Positions 1 through 9,301 of a stretch of 64,000 nt of DNA are shown here, one piece after another; position 1 is the stretch's first letter; each line of letters starts with the position of its first letter. This DNA comes from DASRFR01 sp035651455. GTDB lineage: Bacteria; Acidobacteriota; Terriglobia; Terriglobales; Acidobacteriaceae. The DNA is taken from contig DASRFR010000059.1 in the NCBI GenBank assembly GCA_035651455.1, positions 62,001 to 126,000 of the forward strand, written 5' to 3'. The position numbers were made by a program, and so were the translations under genes. The notes under the pieces were generated by a model that saw only the letters and a list, made by a program, of their open reading frames with translations, ran no database searches and was not told the DNA's origin.

Positions 1-1
1 T

Positions 2-1201
2 CTCGCGGGCTCAAGCACAGGCAATTTCGGTACGGGCAACGCGATCGCGTTGGACAAGTCGAAGAACGTTTACATTACAGGACACACCGATGCAACTGAC
101 TTCCCGGTAACCAATGGCGCGTACCAAGCCGTCAACGCAGGCGGCTTTGATGTTGTGGTGGCCAAGTTCAACCCCTCGCTTTCCGGCGCAGCTTCGCTCG
201 TATATTCGACCTATCTCGGCGGCGGGGAGTTCGATCGCGGAAATGGCATCGCGGTCGATGGCAAAGGTGATGCCTACATCGCAGGTATGACCGCCTCCGG
301 CGACTTCCCCACCAGCGCCAAAGCATTCCAGACGACTTGCCCGGGAGGGTGCTCCGGCTTCGCCAATGGTTTCGTAAGCGCCTTGAATCCCACCGCTTCT
401 CAACTGCTGTATTCCACATACCTCGCCGGCACGGCAAACGGCTCGGATACAAGTCTTGAAGGCAATTGGGCCATTGCGCTCGACAACAACAACAACGCTT
501 ATGTGACCGGGGCCTCTGTGGCAACGGATTATCCGACCATTAACCCGGTACAGAAGGCGAACGGCGGTGGCGCAGACGTCGTCGCCACGGAACTGAATCC
601 CACCGGAACCGCGGCCCTGATGTCGACTTACCTGGGTGGAACCATGGACGACGGCGGCACCGGGATCGCAGTGTCTGCCCGAGGGAACGTTTACGTCACG
701 GGCAGCACGGCATCGCCTGACTTTCCTACCACCGCCGGTGCGTTTGCCACTTCCTGCGGAAGCGACGATCTTTGTAACGGAACAACCGACGCCTTCGTCA
801 GCGAAATTTCCGCGGTACAGACCGATGGCTACGTTCAGCTCACCGCGTCCCCTAATCCAGTTAAGAGCGGCGCAATTTTGACCTACACCATCACCGCAGG
901 AAATAAAGGACCCGACACGCTGGCTGGGTTGAGAGTTTCAGATTCCGTGCCCACCGGAACCACTTTCAGTAGTGTGACCATTAGCTCTGGTACCTGTGTC
1001 GCTCCAAAGAGAGGCGCCACCGGTACCGTCTCCTGCACAGCTCCCGTGCTGGTGAGCAATGCAAAAGTCACAGAAACCCTGAAGGTGCAGGTCACGGCTA
1101 AGGCGGGTGCACAGATTAAGGACACGACGAACATCCTCCTCAACACCGCCGATCGAAACAAACTGAACAATACCGCGTCAGTCACGGTGAACGTACAGTG
1201 A
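2..1201 (+). CDS. SBBP-repeat beta-propeller protein with C-terminal DUF11 domain (5' end outside window)
   Basis: The reading frame is open from base 2, so the start lies upstream of the window; about 399 residues are visible. Four copies of the SBBP pattern (ending in forms such as NVYVTGSTASPDFP, with a preceding GIAVD-type strand) span roughly the first 260 visible residues and should form beta-propeller blades. The last 120 residues have the DUF11 pattern (VQLTASPNPVKSGAILTYT ... VSDSVPTGTTF), an Ig-like module common at the C-terminus of large surface proteins. No catalytic residues are recognisable, so a structural or adhesive extracellular role is inferred. The signal peptide is expected in the missing part. 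The next gene starts about 120 bp downstream in the same orientation and is also a secreted repeat protein. Confidence 0.85.
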   Translation, partial: LAGSSTGNFGTGNAIALDKSKNVYITGHTDATDFPVTNGAYQAVNAGGFDVVVAKFNPSLSGAASLVYSTYLGGGEFDRGNGIAVDGKGDAYIAGMTASGDFPTSAKAFQTTCPGGCSGFANGFVSALNPTASQLLYSTYLAGTANGSDTSLEGNWAIALDNNNNAYVTGASVATDYPTINPVQKANGGGADVVATELNPTGTAALMSTYLGGTMDDGGTGIAVSARGNVYVTGSTASPDFPTTAGAFATSCGSDDLCNGTTDAFVSEISAVQTDGYVQLTASPNPVKSGAILTYTITAGNKGPDTLAGLRVSDSVPTGTTFSSVTISSGTCVAPKRGATGTVSCTAPVLVSNAKVTETLKVQVTAKAGAQIKDTTNILLNTADRNKLNNTASVTVNVQ

Positions 1202-1322
1202 CGCGCGGCAATATGCGTTTATCAGCCCTCGCCCGGGCAGGCGCAACCTGCTTCACGCGCGGGAATTCACGGTGTGATTTCGTAGTCAGAGAGGACGCAC
1301 AGTTCGCGGAGAAATGGCAGGC

Positions 1323-3755
1323 ATGAAAAGACTGACTTGGCTGTTGTTCCTGGCTGCATTGTCCCTTTCGGCCGTAGCACAAACGGTGAATTCTTTCGAT
1401 GGGATCACCGCTGCCCAATTGACCAGGCCCGGCTACGAGGTCGATGCTAATGGTGCTGTGGGTACCAAGCAGTTCCTTGAGTACTCAAGCATCTACTACC
1501 AGGCTTACGACAAGGTAACCTTCGCGCCGGTTTGGAATACTCCACAGCAAATAACCGGAGTTTTCACCAACCACGGGATGTCCGACTGCTCCAACATCTC
1601 TGGGGATGGCGTGGTCATCTTCGACCGACTCGCCTCCCGTTGGGTGATGGGCGCTCACACCGCAACTCCCGGAACCTACTTCTATTGCATTGCTGTCTCC
1701 AATACTGACGATCTCACCTCGACGACGCTCAAGTGGAACACCTACGAGATCTCGCTGAATCCGCTTCTGGGCACCAATCCGCAAGGTCACGTGTATTTTC
1801 CCGACTGGCCCAAGCTAGGAACCTGGCCGGATGCATACTATCTCGCGATCGATCTGAACGACACAGACCAGAATTTCCGCGAAGTCGGCATCTTGGCCTG
1901 TGCTTTGGATCGCACCAACATGCTGGCCGGTGGGACGGCTAAATCGCCGCAATGTTTTAAGTATCCCAGCTCGATTCCGGGAACGGTTTACCTCGGCCAT
2001 AGCCTGATTCCCGGCGACGTGGACGGCAACAATCCCCCTCCGGCCGGGCGCCACGAGTATTTCGTCAGCATTGAAAATCCCGTTATCGACCAGGTGACGA
2101 CAACTTCGACTACCTTCAACCTCTGGGATTTTCACGTGGACTGGAATAATCCGGCTAACTCGACGTTTACCCAAACCACGCCGTCAGTGTCGAGCTATAC
2201 GCCCGGATGCTATGAAACCAGCAATCCCGCGCAAACAGTCTGCGTTCCCGAACCTTCCACGCAGAATACGGGCCAACACATCGACTCAGTGGGCGACCGT
2301 CTCATGCCGCGACTTGCTTATCGCAATTACGGAGGGTATGAATCGTTCCTCTTCGCTCACGTCGTGCAGGTAGGAAATGGGCAGAATTCGCAGACGGGCA
2401 TCCGCTGGTATGAACTGCGCGGCAGCGGCACGCCTGCCGTATCACGCTGGGGCACGCTCAGTCCTGATAATTCCCAATATCGCTTCATGCCGAGCATCTC
2501 CGAAGATCAGAACGCCAATGTGGCGATCGGTTACAGCATCTCGGGAACAAGCACGCATCCGGGAATCAGCGCCTCTTGGTGGAATCTTCCTTTTTCAACG
2601 CTACCCTCCGAGTTCCAGGTCTACCCTGGAATAGCCGACGAAGAGAACACCTGGCACTGGGGCTCGTACACCACGATGACGGTGGATCCGGTAGACAATT
2701 GCACGTTCTGGTATACGAACGAATACTTTCCGACCAACCAGACCGGCAACTCGACGACGTGGGCCACGCGGATCGCAAATTTCCAGGTTCCGAATTGTGG
2801 CATCGTGAGTCCGGGCCCCAACAGCCTGACCTTCGGATCGCAAAACGTGGGGACAACGAGCGCGCCCCAGGTCACTATGCTCTACAACGGGCAGAACAGA
2901 ATCCTGAATATTAGTGGCTTCACTTTCACCGGCGCAAACAGCGGAGACTTCGGCCAGACAAATACCTGTGGAACCACTCTCGCTGCCGGACAGGCATGCG
3001 CCATCAATGTCACCTTCACTCCCAGCGCGACCGGAAACCGCAGCGCGACTCTGAATATTAACGATGACGCCGCGAATAGCCCGCAAACCGTGGCTCTCAG
3101 CGGCACTGGCACCGGCGGCTTGACGGTAACAGTTTCTCCTTCGACTTTGAGTTTCGGAAAAGTCAATGTTGGCACCACCAGCCCTACCAAGAATGTGACC
3201 GTGACCAATACCGGGAGCGCAGCCGTCAGCATCAGCAATATCGGAATCACGGGTACGAATGCAGGTGATTTCGGGCAGACTAACAATTGCGGGTCGTCGC
3301 TCGGAGTGGGAGCCTCGTGCACGATTGGCGTTGCGTTTACGCCGACGGTCACCGGCAAGCGCTCAGCTGTCCTGTCAATCAGTGACAACGCCGACGGCAG
3401 CCCACAACAGGTCACACTGACGGGCTTCGGCACTCAGCCCGCCGTGAATCTGAATCCAACCTTGCTGTCTTTCGGTCGGCAAAAGGTGGGAACCAGGAGC
3501 ACGCCCCAGAATGTGACTCTGACGAATACCGGTTCGGGCACGTTATCGATCACCAGCATCCGGATTTCAGGCACGAATGCGGGCGATTTCGCGCAGTCAA
3601 ACAATTGCGGGAAGAGCGTAGCCCCGGGTGCAAGCTGTACCATTTCCGTGACCTTCGCTCCTACAGCTATCGGCATCCGCAGAGCTGCGATTGCGATTAC
3701 CGATAACGCGAAGAATAGCCCACAGCAGGTCAACCTGTCGGGAAGCGGATCCTAA
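1323..3755 (+). CDS. Secreted propeller-like protein with three C-terminal choice-of-anchor-D (ASH) repeats
   Basis: This 810-residue protein begins with a clear signal peptide (MKRLTWLLFLAALSLSAVAQ). An in-frame ATG nine bases earlier (1314) is possible but sits only 2 nt after the GGAG, so 1323 is preferred. Residues of about 25-490 form a domain rich in Trp, Tyr and Gly with no catalytic motif I recognise; it resembles the folded heads found on other acidobacterial surface proteins. From about residue 495 to the end there are three roughly 100-residue choice-of-anchor-D repeats, each starting with an LTFGSQNVGT-like strand and containing a GDFGQTNNCG-like loop with paired Cys. The protein is probably exported and surface-associated. 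A strong palindromic terminator lies 21 bp after the stop. Confidence 0.85.
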   Translation: MKRLTWLLFLAALSLSAVAQTVNSFDGITAAQLTRPGYEVDANGAVGTKQFLEYSSIYYQAYDKVTFAPVWNTPQQITGVFTNHGMSDCSNISGDGVVIFDRLASRWVMGAHTATPGTYFYCIAVSNTDDLTSTTLKWNTYEISLNPLLGTNPQGHVYFPDWPKLGTWPDAYYLAIDLNDTDQNFREVGILACALDRTNMLAGGTAKSPQCFKYPSSIPGTVYLGHSLIPGDVDGNNPPPAGRHEYFVSIENPVIDQVTTTSTTFNLWDFHVDWNNPANSTFTQTTPSVSSYTPGCYETSNPAQTVCVPEPSTQNTGQHIDSVGDRLMPRLAYRNYGGYESFLFAHVVQVGNGQNSQTGIRWYELRGSGTPAVSRWGTLSPDNSQYRFMPSISEDQNANVAIGYSISGTSTHPGISASWWNLPFSTLPSEFQVYPGIADEENTWHWGSYTTMTVDPVDNCTFWYTNEYFPTNQTGNSTTWATRIANFQVPNCGIVSPGPNSLTFGSQNVGTTSAPQVTMLYNGQNRILNISGFTFTGANSGDFGQTNTCGTTLAAGQACAINVTFTPSATGNRSATLNINDDAANSPQTVALSGTGTGGLTVTVSPSTLSFGKVNVGTTSPTKNVTVTNTGSAAVSISNIGITGTNAGDFGQTNNCGSSLGVGASCTIGVAFTPTVTGKRSAVLSISDNADGSPQQVTLTGFGTQPAVNLNPTLLSFGRQKVGTRSTPQNVTLTNTGSGTLSITSIRISGTNAGDFAQSNNCGKSVAPGASCTISVTFAPTAIGIRRAAIAITDNAKNSPQQVNLSGSGS
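2809..3753 (+). repeat. Three tandem ASH / choice-of-anchor-D repeats
   Basis: Three units of about 315 bp start near 2809, 3127 and 3445. Each encodes one Ig-like module with the same order: an LxFGxxxVGT strand, the GTNAGDF loop, a Cys pair, and a final GSG/GTG. The same module recurs in the proteins at 27282-29588 and 29753-33310. Confidence 0.8.
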
Positions 3756-3776
3756 CGGCGACGCACCAAAATACAA

Positions 3777-3806
3777 AAGCCCGAACCGGGATCCCGGTTC
3801 GGGCTT
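3777..3806. terminator. Bidirectional terminator: 30-bp perfect palindrome
   Basis: Bases 3777-3806 are a perfect inverted repeat (arm AAGCCCGAACCGGG, mirrored after a central AT). It lies between the converging gene ends at 3755 (plus) and 3832 (minus). A T-rich stretch follows in the minus direction (TTTTGTATTTT) and a short CTTCTTA in the plus direction. It should stop transcription from both sides. Confidence 0.85.
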
Positions 3807-3831
3807 CTTAATCGAAAGCTTGCTTGAACAG

Positions 3832-4665
3832 CTAAAAGTTTCTTACCCGGCGCAAATCGCGATCGATAGCCGCATTGGGACGCACCGGAGGACGGAGACC
3901 GGAAGGGATCTTGCCGTTAACACCGGCTGCGGCCGCTACAGCCACGGGCGCGCTGGCTGGCACTGGAGAAGGCTGGGGGGCATTCGACCGCGTCATGCTG
4001 AAAGCAAAGAGCACAACCTCGACACGGCTGGAAACTCCCAGTTTATCGAAGATACGGAACAGGTAGTTTTTGACCGTGTGTTCGGTCAGGTTTAGACGCT
4101 GAGCGATTTCGCGGTTGGTGAGGCCTTCGGCGACGCAGCGAATCACGTCCCGCTCGCGCTTAGAGAGCGTTGCCGCGGTTCCCGTTTGCGGTAACGCAAG
4201 CGAGGTGGCTCCCCGGAACGATTCGAGGACGTAACCGAGCTCAGCGCTGTTTGCCCACACCTGGCCCATGTGAATGCTGTGAATGCATTTTGCCAAGGCC
4301 TTCAGCGATTCCGTCCGGCAGAATACTCCGCGTGCTCCCGCGTGAAATGCTTCAACCACGGCAGCGCGCTCGGAGGAATCAAGTAGCATGATCATTCGAA
4401 TATCGGGATAGGTGCTGTGAATCTCACGCGCCACCTGGAAGCCCCGATTGCTGGTTTGCTCGAGTGCTGCGCTGAGCACGATAACGTGCGGCCGTTCAGT
4501 TACAACCGTGGCCATCACCGCAGCTTGCGTCGGTTCGGCCGACGAAACCCGGAAGCGCTTATCGCGTGCCAGAGAATCCGCCAGCATCTGGCTGTTCATG
4601 CGCGTGCTGTCAACCGTGAGAACACGAATAACGTCGTTTTCGGATAACGAGATTACGTCTGCCAT
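3832..4665 (-). CDS. LuxR/NarL-type transcriptional regulator with degenerate receiver domain
   Basis: The protein has 277 residues. I chose the ATG at 4665, which has AAGGGG five bases upstream, over an in-frame GTG at 4695. Residues of about 12-135 have the receiver layout (VIRVLTVDS, PHVIVLSAAL, IRMIMLLDSS, AGARGVFCRT). Ser65 stands where the phosphorylated Asp should be and Arg117 replaces the conserved Lys, so phosphorylation is unlikely. Residues of about 166-225 are a LuxR-type HTH (TLSKRERDVIRCVAEG, LTNREIAQRLNLTEHTVKN), expected to bind DNA. A Pro/Ala-rich tail of about 50 residues follows. The partner kinase and target genes are unknown. It may control nearby surface genes, but nothing in the sequence proves that. 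Confidence 0.85.
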   Translation of the reverse strand: MADVISLSENDVIRVLTVDSTRMNSQMLADSLARDKRFRVSSAEPTQAAVMATVVTERPHVIVLSAALEQTSNRGFQVAREIHSTYPDIRMIMLLDSSERAAVVEAFHAGARGVFCRTESLKALAKCIHSIHMGQVWANSAELGYVLESFRGATSLALPQTGTAATLSKRERDVIRCVAEGLTNREIAQRLNLTEHTVKNYLFRIFDKLGVSSRVEVVLFAFSMTRSNAPQPSPVPASAPVAVAAAAGVNGKIPSGLRPPVRPNAAIDRDLRRVRNF

Positions 4666-4866
4666 GGAGGCCCCTTGCGCGAGTGTTCCACTCACCGAGA
4701 TTGACGAAGCGACCGCATCAGCGAAGAAGAACTGTCGAAACTAATTAAGGTCTCTATCTTTGGTTTATCGAGGGAGGCTATTAGCCCAGAGTAGTGATTC
4801 ACCAAAACAGCCGGCCACCCCGAGCCACTGTTCCCATGTAAATTAGTCTCAATCACCGACTGGGTA

Positions 4867-4886
4867 AATAGCACTTTAGTGCTATT
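4867..4886 (-). terminator. Hairpin after proC (terminator, or possibly an operator)
   Basis: AATAGCAC, TTTA, GTGCTATT form a perfect 8-bp inverted repeat 10 bp after the proC stop codon. The stem is short and moderately AT-rich, with only a short T run after it on the minus strand. Its dyad form also suits a protein-binding site upstream of the LuxR-type gene that starts at 4665. Confidence 0.45.
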
Positions 4887-4895
4887 CTGGATTCC

Positions 4896-5723
4896 CTAAG
4901 TGGAAAACGCTAGCTCCTTGGCTCTCTGAGCTGCCTTAACCACTGCCTTGATTAGAGTTACCCGCAGCTTCCCCTCTTCCAATTCCATGATTCCATCGAT
5001 AGTACACCCTGCGGGTGTTGTGACTGCATCTTTTAGCAGAGCTGGGTGATCTCCTGTCTCAAGTACCACTTTGGCTGCTCCTAGGGCCGTCTGGGCGGCG
5101 AGAAGCGTGGCAATATCGCGAGGAAGTCCCACTTTTACACCAGCCTCAGCCAGCGACTCCAGAATAATGTAGATGTACGCTGGCCCGCTTGCCGACAGCG
5201 CCGTGACTGCGTCCAGGTGCTTTTCGTCGACCACCACCGTCCGGCCAACCACGTTGAACATCGCTGAGGCCAGTTCCAGATGCCCCGCATTGGCATGCTT
5301 ACCTTTTGCCAATGCGGTCATTCCATATCCAAGCAGGCAGGGAGTGTTGGGCATGGCGCGGATCACCGGGACATCGCTGGCCAGCGCTTTTTCGATGAGG
5401 CTCGTCGGCACCGAGGCAGCGACTGAAATGATCATTTGACGAGGCGTCACCCGGTCCTGAATTTCCTCAACTACTTCTTGCACCACCTGGGGCTTCACGC
5501 CGATCAGGATCACGTCCGCGCCCTCGACAGCAGCGCGATTATCGGTGCACACGGGAATCCCCAGCTTCGCGCTCAGACTTTTGGCTTTGTCTTCGTGCGC
5601 CACGGTGGCGCGTGTGTGCTGCGGGGCGAGCATTCCGTCCTTGAGCAGGGCTTGGATCAAAATGCCGCCCATCTTGCCTGCGCCAAGAACAGCCACTGTT
5701 TTACCGCTCAGACTCAGCCCCAT
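4896..5723 (-). CDS. proC: Pyrroline-5-carboxylate reductase
   Basis: ProC reduces 1-pyrroline-5-carboxylate to L-proline with NAD(P)H in the cytoplasm, the last step of proline synthesis. The 275-residue length is typical of the family. The N-terminal Rossmann motif is GAGKMGG (residues of about 14-20). The family signatures MPNTPCLLGYG and LSASGPAYIY are present, and the C-terminal dimerisation/active-site region holds VTTPAGCTIDG, in the place of the usual TPGGTTI. It is a housekeeping gene flanked by a regulator and a secreted hydrolase, with no clear functional link to either. A small hairpin follows its stop codon. Confidence 0.95.
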   Translation of the reverse strand: MGLSLSGKTVAVLGAGKMGGILIQALLKDGMLAPQHTRATVAHEDKAKSLSAKLGIPVCTDNRAAVEGADVILIGVKPQVVQEVVEEIQDRVTPRQMIISVAASVPTSLIEKALASDVPVIRAMPNTPCLLGYGMTALAKGKHANAGHLELASAMFNVVGRTVVVDEKHLDAVTALSASGPAYIYIILESLAEAGVKVGLPRDIATLLAAQTALGAAKVVLETGDHPALLKDAVTTPAGCTIDGIMELEEGKLRVTLIKAVVKAAQRAKELAFST

Positions 5724-5842
5724 GGGTTCGTTCCTTTACCGCGATTGGATTTCCAAGACACAGAGAGACAAAATTGTACAGGCAAGCCCGTCCCAGACGC
5801 GAAGATCATTACTGCGAATTTCTCCCCGCTGTATTTTCGGAC

Positions 5843-7321
5843 CTACTTTTTAGCTTTCGCCGGGTCGCTGTTCTGCAGCAGGATCGGCTTCGATCCGATC
5901 TGCACCGTTCCCCCACTGATGTTAGTTTTGTATCCGTTCAGATCACGGTATTGTGTGAACTGGGTTCCCGCCGAGTATTTCGCCATCGCTCGCATGTCGT
6001 AAGAGCGCGCACTATCCCAGACGATTCGACCCTGGTAGCCGCCCGGACGCGACAGATCGCATGTCCAGACCGTTCCATCCGCCGAGCAGGGTTTGGTAAA
6101 GCTGGCTCCAACCAGCCAGTAGTAGACCTGCCCATAGGCGATGCCCGCCTTGTTGATTCCACTGGAGGGATCCCACATGCCGCCCCATCCACGGGGGTTT
6201 CCCGCATACTCCCACATATACCAATACACGCGAGCTACGCCTGCGGAGGCCTGGAGAATGTAGTAGCGAGCCACGTACGCTGCCTGCGCATCGGGATCGG
6301 ACAGTTCTCCATTGGTGCCCCATCCCCCCTCGGTCGACCACAGCGGCTTGCCTGCCATGCCACCCTGCTCTGCTATGGAACGAATGGTCGCGATTTTGCC
6401 TAGAAGCGTGTCGGGACACGCGGGAGAGCGTCCTTCGTGTGGACAGCCGCTGCCGGCAAAAGTTTCGGGGAATGGAATCGGATTGATGCCGAAGGTGCGC
6501 GCGGCGTAAGGATGAAATGCGATTCCGTCGGGATAGTTGCCGTAGCTCTTGTAGGCGGCCAGGAATTGTCGCAGCCACTCATCATAAGAGCGGCTGTCAC
6601 CGTTCTCCTTGGTATCGCCCGAAGTTGCCGCCGAGATGTCGGGCGTAAGCGTGGTGCAATCCTGGCACTGTTCTTTCACGATCTTCACCACGTCCGAGCA
6701 CATCTTCGCGGCTTGAGCATACGTTCCGTTCCAAAAGCCGTCGAGATTAGGCTCGTTCCAGCATGAATACGCCGTGATCTGGCATTTCTTGTGTGGCGCG
6801 GTTCCGGTGCACACATGATTCATCAGGCTCGTGACGTATTCCTTGAACATACAGTTAGTGGTGGTGATGCCAGCCAGCGGTCCCTGGCACTGCGCCGTCG
6901 TGTTCAGATCCTTGGGGTAAGAACAATCAGGCGAGTCGCGGCGTGGCCCACATCGTCCACGGGGCACTGCGGCTGCCCACTCCGGCGTATTCACAAACGT
7001 GTACATCACGTCGACCCCGTGCTCCCGCGCCCGTCCCAACCAGCCATCCAGATTGCGCCAGTCGTAGCGATTCCGGCCCTCGCCTTCTTCGTGAATCCAC
7101 GTCGTCAAATTGCCCAGCATACGCAAGCTGCCAAACGGAACCTCAGGCCAGGGCGTATTCAGGCGGTTGATATGAAATCCAAAAAATGTCGGCGCGATGG
7201 GAGCGGTCGGGGTTGACGCAGCCACGGTTACACCCGATGAAATCATCATGGAAGCTGTCAGCGAAAGAACAATCACGCATGGCAACACGAGCGCGAGACG
7301 GAGATTGGAATTTTTTTTCAT
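5843..7321 (-). CDS. Secreted clan-A-like glycoside hydrolase (GH39/GH5-like fold)
   Basis: The 492-residue protein starts at the ATG at 7321, which begins a signal peptide (MKKNSNLRLALVLPCVIVLS ... VAAS); the frame is open further upstream but that stretch does not look like protein. The TIM-barrel pattern of clan GH-A is visible: HGVDVMYTFVNTPEW, then SCWNEPN with Glu190 as candidate acid/base, then PLWSTEGGWG with Glu331 as candidate nucleophile. Several Cys pairs suit an exported enzyme. The substrate is unknown. Since it lies just past the end of polysaccharide locus 1, it may trim or turn over the exported polymer (inference). The spacing of 150 bp to the carbamoyltransferase upstream leaves room for its own promoter. 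Confidence 0.8.
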   Translation of the reverse strand: MKKNSNLRLALVLPCVIVLSLTASMMISSGVTVAASTPTAPIAPTFFGFHINRLNTPWPEVPFGSLRMLGNLTTWIHEEGEGRNRYDWRNLDGWLGRAREHGVDVMYTFVNTPEWAAAVPRGRCGPRRDSPDCSYPKDLNTTAQCQGPLAGITTTNCMFKEYVTSLMNHVCTGTAPHKKCQITAYSCWNEPNLDGFWNGTYAQAAKMCSDVVKIVKEQCQDCTTLTPDISAATSGDTKENGDSRSYDEWLRQFLAAYKSYGNYPDGIAFHPYAARTFGINPIPFPETFAGSGCPHEGRSPACPDTLLGKIATIRSIAEQGGMAGKPLWSTEGGWGTNGELSDPDAQAAYVARYYILQASAGVARVYWYMWEYAGNPRGWGGMWDPSSGINKAGIAYGQVYYWLVGASFTKPCSADGTVWTCDLSRPGGYQGRIVWDSARSYDMRAMAKYSAGTQFTQYRDLNGYKTNISGGTVQIGSKPILLQNSDPAKAKK

Positions 7322-7471
7322 GAGGATGAACCTGAGAAGTAGGCGCGCGCGATACCCCAGTGTAACTGCTTCGGGTGCACAAGGCACTCCCGTACCATGG
7401 AAATCCGGGGTATCAAGAGGGGTGCAAGGAGACGGGAACGGGCTTACAGCGAAGGCCGCTTGCGGTGACGA

Positions 7472-9217
7472 TCAGACGTGGGCAGCAGCGGTTTCGGAGG
7501 TGGGCAGCGTAACTTGGAACGGGGTCTTCGACATCAAGAAGTTGTCAATGATGAGTGCATCGAGCCCTGAACAGGAATAGCTGCGAATCGCGTCCAGCGG
7601 GCTCATAACCAGTGGTTCACCGAACAGGTTGAACGATGTGTTAATAAGCATGGGAGCCGGCGCGTTCTTTCCAAAACGCTTCAGAAGCCCCCAGAACGCC
7701 GGATTAGTCGCGCGGCTTACCGTGTGCAAACGCACCAGGTTACCCGGTAAAACGAAGCCTTCCGGCAAGCCGGCATTCTCCGTGCGAACCTGCGCCAGCG
7801 TGCTCATGGATAGACAAAGCTGCGAGGCGTCGAAGTATTGCGGCGCATCCTCTTCCGGAATGGAAATGGCAAACGGCCGGAACCACTCCCGGTGCTTAAT
7901 GAAATCGTTGAGATTCTCTTTCACGTACGGAGCCCAGGGCGAAGCGAGCACGCTGCGATTGCCCAGCGCTCGCGGGCCGAACTCCGCCGCCCCCTGGAAC
8001 CATCCGACGATCTTGCCGCTTAGTAATAGCTGGACCGCCGCGTCGGCGCGCCGGTCATTCGTGTTCTGAAACGTAAACCGGGCCTTGCAGTTGTCGAGTA
8101 CGTCTTTTATCTGGTGTCGCGAATAGGACGGCCCCGGATAGAGCGCAAGTCCGAGATCTTTTCGCGGCATTTTCAATTCGCTGTGCTGCACCAGGAGCGC
8201 GGCCCCTAGTGACGCGCCTGCATTCCCGGGAGCGGGCGGAACAAAAACCTGGTTCAATCCCAGCTTCTGCTCCAGTGCGGCGACCAGCAGGCTGTTCTGG
8301 AACAATCCGCCACCCAGGCACACCTGCGAGATTCCCTCGCGTTTGCTGAGCGCTTCTACAACACTGATGACCGCTTTCGTGCAGACCTGCTGGACAGTCG
8401 CTGCTAGGGCTCGCTTAACACCATCGCTCAGCTCGGCCGTTTTTCCCGGAACTCCAATGCGGCGATAAAACTTCGAAGAAAGCACGAACCGGCCGCCTAC
8501 GCCATGCGCCAGGTAGCTGGTGTCGACGTGGATCGATTCGCCTTCGCACTTCAGCAGGTCCTCGAAAACAGCGTCATATTCCGGTTTGCCTTCCAGGCTT
8601 AGCCATTGTGTCTTGTGTTCTTCTACGCGCGGCACGAAGCCGATCAGTTCCGTGATCTGCGAATAAAGCCAGGCAAGAGAATGAGGATAAGAGATGCTGC
8701 GCAGGATACGAATGTCGTTCCCTTCACCAATGGCGAGCAGCCCCGATTTTCCATCGCCTTCTTCATCCATAACGACGATGAGGGCACGGTCGAATGGCGA
8801 GAGGTAGAAAGCTCCGCCGGCATGGCACAGTTGGTGCTCGTAGCTGACCAGCTTGCCCGTCGGAGCGTGATTCTTGTGCCGCAGCACTCGCAAGTTGCCT
8901 AGCTCCCGCGACAAGCGGGCGATCTCGCTGAATTGCGAAAATCCGGTCGCGACGGGCGATAGCGGGGATACCTTCGCGCCGGCTGCGGAGCGTCGCATCC
9001 ACGCCCGCACCGGACGGCTGGCGACTGCGACATAATCCAGCTTCTGCCAGTCGGTGTTGGCTTGCTTGAAGCAAAACTGGATGGCAGTCTCCGGCAGTCC
9101 ACGAGTGTTCTTGGCGCGGGTCAGCTTGCCTTCTTCCATCGCCGCACGAACAACTCCGTCCTCCAGAAGAGCCGCGGAAGTATCGTGACTTAAAGCGGAT
9201 AGTCCCAGAATTTGCAT
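7472..9217 (-). CDS. NodU/CmcH-family O-carbamoyltransferase (divergent copy)
   Basis: These enzymes use carbamoyl phosphate and ATP to make carbamoyl-adenylate and transfer the carbamoyl group to a sugar or antibiotic hydroxyl. The 581-residue protein has the N-terminal kinase-like fold (ILGLSALSHDTSAALLEDG, YEHQLCHAGGAFYLSPFD) with metal-ligand His/Asp residues. The C-terminal domain carries EFGPRALGNRS and INTSFNLFGEPLV. The DGTGR-type stretch before the QTV, present in the other two copies in this window, is replaced here by NLVRLHTV, so substrate or activity may differ. It is the last gene of locus 1, after the sulfotransferases and zinc-ribbon gene, and probably decorates the same polymer. 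Confidence 0.9.
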   Translation of the reverse strand: MQILGLSALSHDTSAALLEDGVVRAAMEEGKLTRAKNTRGLPETAIQFCFKQANTDWQKLDYVAVASRPVRAWMRRSAAGAKVSPLSPVATGFSQFSEIARLSRELGNLRVLRHKNHAPTGKLVSYEHQLCHAGGAFYLSPFDRALIVVMDEEGDGKSGLLAIGEGNDIRILRSISYPHSLAWLYSQITELIGFVPRVEEHKTQWLSLEGKPEYDAVFEDLLKCEGESIHVDTSYLAHGVGGRFVLSSKFYRRIGVPGKTAELSDGVKRALAATVQQVCTKAVISVVEALSKREGISQVCLGGGLFQNSLLVAALEQKLGLNQVFVPPAPGNAGASLGAALLVQHSELKMPRKDLGLALYPGPSYSRHQIKDVLDNCKARFTFQNTNDRRADAAVQLLLSGKIVGWFQGAAEFGPRALGNRSVLASPWAPYVKENLNDFIKHREWFRPFAISIPEEDAPQYFDASQLCLSMSTLAQVRTENAGLPEGFVLPGNLVRLHTVSRATNPAFWGLLKRFGKNAPAPMLINTSFNLFGEPLVMSPLDAIRSYSCSGLDALIIDNFLMSKTPFQVTLPTSETAAAHV

Positions 9218-9301
9218 GGAAATTACTGCGGAGAGAGGAGGTTAGGCAGTATCGAAATCAAAGACACCGGCAAACTGTGTCTGAACCAAATTGCCTGCGG
9301 C

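Noticed and set aside
4692..4874. Open frame of 60 codons upstream of the LuxR-type gene
   Set aside because: No RBS or conserved pattern; it lies over the probable promoter and the hairpin after proC.
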